Both the position numbers and the translations under genes were made by a program. A stretch of DNA of 41,992 nt from a virus. The notes below the pieces were generated by a model that was not told the DNA's origin, ran no database searches, and was given only the letters and a program-made list of their open reading frames with translations. Location of the stretch: the IMG/VR virus record IMGVR_UViG_3300032220_000267, positions 1-41,992 of that record. One strand, written 5' to 3'. This document shows positions 28,001 through 34,000 of the stretch, one piece after another; the stretch's first letter is position 1, and each line of letters opens with the position of its first letter.

Positions 28001-31000
28001 CACCAAACTTAGCTATAGAGTGTATAGAGTTTCCAGTTCTTCCAAAATCAATTGCACCAGAGTTTTTCTGCATTGGATTTAAAAATAAGTTACCTCCATG
28101 ATTATCTGAATAACCCATAGCATCTAATATTGCATCTCTATAAGATCTTTCAGAAGTCATTCCTAAAGCAGCATATATTCTTGCAGGCAGTGCAAAAGTT
28201 CTGTCATCCATTGCTTTAGAAGGAGCTAAGTTAAATGCTTCAAACACAGACTTTTCACTAAATGAGCCTGGAGACATTTCATCTAATGATCTGCTGAAAA
28301 CTCCAAAATTATATGGGTACTTTTTGCCAGTTTTAACAGCAGTATTTTCTGGAGCAAGTATGTTGGCTCGTTGTGCAAAAAGTGAGCCAAAGACTTCTCT
28401 TTGTACTTCTTCTGGAGTCATTTCCAAACTAGTTTTAAAATATCCCGATTTGCCACTTGATAAAATTGTTGCTTTCTGCACATTATTTAGTGAAGTATTA
28501 AGTGAACCAAAAGTCTGTAGGTCTGATTGATTTAGCATTTTTTCAAATTGAAGTCCTTCATAAGGTGAGGATGCGCCAATTCTTACTTTTATTACATCTA
28601 ACATCTTTACTCTATTAGCACGATCAAGTTGTCTATGCCATTTGTCAATACCCTTTAATTCGGCCCTGGCTGCTTTTGCCTTATCTTTAAATGCTTTCTG
28701 TTCAGCCCTGATATCTGCTAGCTCTTTTACCATTTTTTGATTTAATGACAATGAACTTAATTCAGGAGTACCTTCAGGACCCATTGCATATACTGTAGTT
28801 TTTGGAATTGCTACTGATTTAGCACCAGAACTAACTTTTCCTAATCCACGAACTCCAAGCCCAACTCCTGGCAAAACACCAAGAATATCTGCTAAAACAC
28901 CCAATTTTTGATTTCCAAAAATTTCTGGGCTTGTGTTATTTTTTAAATTAAATGCAGAGGTATAACCAGAAAACATCTGAGCAGTTTGTAAAGCCATGTA
29001 ATCTTTTTCTTGCTGTGTTACTTTAGATTTAATATTAGTATTTGTATTAAAAGTATTAGATGCACCCATATTAAACATACCGCTAAGCATTGAAGATATT
29101 GCATTTACTGGATTGAATCTGCTAAAGAAATTTCCATTTGTATCCTGATGAGGATGTGGGTGTACGTAACCACCTTCGTGGAATCCCTTAGCGTTCATTT
29201 CAATAATCTTGGCTCGCATTGCGGTCTTAGATAAATCGCTAAGGATTTGGCTTTCTACTTCACTTGCAGAACCCATGCCAGCATCTACGTACTTATACTT
29301 ATCGTGTCTGCTATAACCAACAGTTCCATCGCTACCTAGCCACGAGTACGCAGGCCCGTCAGAAACTTTTATTGGCTTAGTAAGTTTAGCAGCAGCCTTT
29401 GCTGCGCCACCCCTTTTAGCCATTTCGTATGCGTACTTGGCATAGGCAGTAGTACCTTTGCGAGGTGCTTGAATTAACGTATTTGTAAGAGCGTCATGAG
29501 GGTGTGGGTGTACGTAACCACCGTCATGGAACATTTGTCCGCCACCGCCACCAAGTAGCCCACCAAACCATGCTGATGCGCCAGAACCAACTAATGGAGG
29601 AGTAATTTTGTCAAGACCCATACCTGGACCACTGGATTTACGTAATTGCTCTGCTAGCTGATGCCAGTAATCTGAGAATTGTCCTACCTTGCCATTAAAT
29701 GGAAGTCCTGGAATTTCAACTCCGCCCCATGGATCTTTACCAGCATTATTAAATATAGGCTTTCCATTTTTATCAAACCCAATAGGAGATCCCTGATACA
29801 GTCTTTCTAGTTCTCCCCAGTAGCGACCATATGGACTTCCAGTAGGTTGGTTTTTAGAGTTGTATGGTGATGATGGTTTTTTCCATGAAGGAATAACTCT
29901 TCCACCTTCTGCAAACTTTCCAGCATTCAATGCATCAAATGTATTAACACCGTATTTTGCAACAGAGTCTGCTTTAATTACATATTCACCATTTGAGAGA
30001 TATGCTGGTATAGAATCAGATGTTCTTGTGCCTGGACCTCTTACATTTCCACCAGGTTCAAATCCTTGTACTTTTCCACCAGTGTTAAATTTAACTGGTG
30101 CGCCATCTCTATCAAATCCTCCTGTAGCAAGGAACCATCCCTTATAGTATTTTCTTGCTGGTGCTTGTGTTACAAAATAACTTTGTGTTCCGACTTGAAA
30201 ATGATGATAAGGAATTCCGAAATCATATAGTATATTTGATGTTTCTTTTTGTGCTTCTGCAGCAAGTTTTGCTAGATTTACTTTTCCTTGAGGATTATCT
30301 ACTCTTTCTTTATCTGCTGCAGCCTTTGCCTCTGCTGCTGCCTTTGCCTTTGCTGCAGCTCTTGCTGCATCTGCTGATTTTTGTGCTGTAACAGGTGGAG
30401 TTACTGTCTCGTTAGAAGTTCCAGATGTTGTTGACGTACCTGAAGAAGTTCCAGATGTTGCTGACGTACCTGAAGAAGTTTCAGATGTTTTTTTCTTTAT
30501 AGCACTAGATACTCCTGATTCAGCCTTAACAAGTTTCTTTTCTAAGTCAGTTACTTTTGCTCCATTTTCTAAAGCATCAATTCTATCTTGAATATCTTGA
30601 ATTTGTCTTTCAAGATCAAGCTCTGCAGTTTTTCTATCATACTGACTCTTATTATAAAGCTTTTGTTGTCCAAGAAGTGCTGCCTGTATATAGTTACCAG
30701 AAATTTTTGCCTGAGCCATGTCAGCATCAAGCTGTTGCTGTTTTTCTTGGAATTCTTGCTGACGATCAAGTTCATCATTGACACCTTGAAGAGCTTTCTG
30801 TTTATCTTCTAATAACTTTATTTCTTTTTTAAGTGCTTCAATTACTTTTTTAGATAAATCAGACAAGCCCTTTCCAGCAGTAGGGTTTTCTATGTACTCA
30901 TTTGTTTTTTTACTAGCAAAAAATTCATCATATGATTTTGTTGTAGCTTCAATAAGATCTTTAAACTTTTGTATTCTTATACCTGCAAAAACCTTATCGC

Positions 31001-34000
31001 TAACATCTGCATTTGGATCAGCAATCAAATTCATTGCTTCAATAATACCAAGCAAGTTTCCAGTTATTCCAACAGATCTTGCCTGAATAATGAGTAGCAT
31101 ATCATTAAAGTTATCAAGCCCTTCAACTGCACCACGAACATCTTCTGGTAATTCTTGAATTATTTTTCCAACTACCATCATAGCCTGTGGCGCTGGCATT
31201 GCAGAAATTTTTGCTGATATCATGCCAAACGCTTGATTAAACTGATTTGCATTCATTGTTCCATTTGCAAGCTGTCCAGAAATTCCATCAATAAATCCTG
31301 TGAATACCTTACCAGCTAAATGAAGATTTTTCTTTAATGAATCACTGAATACTTCAACACTTTTTAGCCTATTTGTCTGGTTTTCAAAATAATACTCTGT
31401 CTGTTTAGCAAGAGGATCTGCAAGAGAGTCACTGAGTTTGTTGGATACTGAATCAAGACGTTGCTGTAAGTTTTTAATTCCTTTATCTGTAGTAAGATCA
31501 ATATTTTTAAATTCAAAATCAACACTTGTTTTTTGAGATTCTTCTCTTAGTGCATTAATTATTGTTTCTATGTTTTCTTTAGCAAAACCTGAACCACTTA
31601 ATTGAACAGATAAAGAATCAAAGATTATTGCAGCTTCTTCATCGGTTGCTGTTTTTAATGAAGCAATAGTATTCTTGTAGTCTGTTTTAAAAGTATCACT
31701 TTCTCTTAATGCTTTAATCTTTGACTTTTCTTCTACAGTGCCCTTAGCTTGTGGAGTCTCAGATAGAAATGGGCTAACAGTTGTAGCAGTACCAAAGAAA
31801 TCACCAAGATTTTTTATTTGAGTTTTTGTTAATAATGCAGCATCTCCAAGACCTTCAATTGCAAGTCTTTCACGTTCACGAGCAGCAAGAGTCATTTTAA
31901 TAAGTGCAGTTGTTACGCCAACTAATGCTATTATTGCACCTACTGGGCCAGCGAATCTTGCAAGCATTTGGCCAAATCTTAATAAATTAGGAAAAAGTTT
32001 TTTAATGCCACCAGCAAATAAGCCTGGTGTTGCACTAAATGCTTTAGTATTAACATTTTGAACAAGCATTCCTGCAGTAGCAGCTCTGTTTGCAGCAAGC
32101 TGAAGAACCTGAGCTTGAGTCAATAGTTGTGTTATCTGCATTAAACCAAACATTAGTCCTGAGTATTTAAATATTTGATTAGATAGTTCGCCTATTTTAC
32201 CGCCAAACATTGTGCCTGCACCTGATGCTGCAGTTAGTCCAAATGTAAGGGAATTCAATCCATTATTAAGTGAAGTAAGTCTACCTGGTGAAAGACCTAT
32301 ATCTTTTTGAGGTTTTGGTGTTGATTCTGGCTCTGTAGGTGCATCAGCAGCCATGCGTGGAGCTGCAATAATAGGAAGCAATGAAGTACCTGAAGGAACA
32401 ACTGGTCCAATAGGAGCTGGTCCTTGTGGTCTATAAGCAACACCACGTGTTTTACTACCCCTAGTAAGTTCTCTATCTACTGCTCTAGTATATGCTCGTG
32501 CATCATCTCTTCCGTCTTGTGGTGCTAAACGATGTGGACTCTTACGCTTTCTGCTTTTTACATAAATATCTTTTGTACCTTTTTCAACTGCGTCACTATA
32601 TGCTTTTGCATCTTTGGCTCCAGCTGCTTGAGCAACGCTATCGCCACCAATAAGTAAGTTTGTATTACCTACATCCTTATAGTTTGTAAAGTTTCTTGGT
32701 GTTCCAACAGCAACTCTTAAACCTCTATCTTTTTTACCAACAGTTCTTCTTTCAAGAGCTTTTCCAGAAACGCTATTATCCACAGCAAGCATTGATGTTT
32801 TTTGCATATTAGAAATTGCTTTTGCAAGCCTTTTATCTTGTTTATCAATTCTTGCTACTGCTCTATCAACTGCAGCATAGAACTGTTTTTCTCCAAAGTT
32901 TTTAGGAAGCCCAGAAATTTCATCTCCAACTAAAGCACCAAACTTAGCAACACTTGAATGCATTTCTTTTGTTAGTTTTGGATCTGCAAGAACAGATTTT
33001 AAAGTTAGTCCATTACTTTCTGCCCAAGATTGATAAATTGGTGCAAGCGTTCTTTCAGCTTTTGGACCTGTAAAGAGAGAAGCCATTTCATTTCTTCCCA
33101 TTTCAAAATCTCCACCAGCAGTTCTTTTATTCGCAGACTCTGGCATCATGAATCCAAAACTACTTAGTTGTTGGACTGTACCACCCTTAGATGCAGTTGC
33201 ACGTAAATCTCTAGCCAAAGACTTTGAAGATGTAGCATCAGCTAGGGCATTAATTCTTTTTGGATCTACTATTTCTTCATTCTGTGGTTTGGCATGAGCA
33301 AAAACATATTTTTCACCATCATAAACAGTGGCAGATGTTCCTTTTGGATTATTTCTTGGAACACCTTGTTCGTCTAAAGTTTCTTTAAGTGCATCAGCAC
33401 TTAAACTCTTAAAGCTATCTCCAGCCGATCTTGCTTCTTGTTCAAGGGTTGATAAAACTCTTGTCACACCATCAAGGTCTTTACTAAACCTTCCTAATGC
33501 TTCATTTAAAGTTTTTTCATTTGAGGAAACTGGAATATCATAAGTTTGTCCACCAAAGGAAATCCCCTTTCGTCCTTTGCTGTAACCAGGAATATTGCCA
33601 GCAATCATTCCATTAATAAGTGGAGCATACTTCTTACTCATCTTTGTTGGAATTACTGTTTCTCCAGGCATTAGTAATGCTAATTCTGTATCTTGATTTC
33701 CTGTACCGCCAACTCTTGCAGGCTTTCCCTTTGCTCTCTTTTTAATTGCGCCTCTTTGAAGTGGTACTCTAATTGGCATAAATTGTGATTGGGCTGCAAC
33801 TGCTCTGTAATAGGCTCTTGTTAGTCCATCAACTGCTGCTGCTTCAGAGCTAAATGTTTGTGCAAGCTTTTTATGAACCTGATCAAGTGAGGCTGCAACT
33901 GCTGCAGCATTTCTTTGTTCAGTAGTCATATACTTGACTTCATTGCCAAGAGTTCCAGTTTCTCTTCCTGCTTTATTAAATATAGACTTTAAGAATGTAA

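Noticed and set aside
30155-30391. Plus-strand leucine-rich frame resembling a membrane protein
   Set aside because: It is the reverse complement of the tape-measure Ala/Lys-rich linker, which yields Leu and Pro codons.
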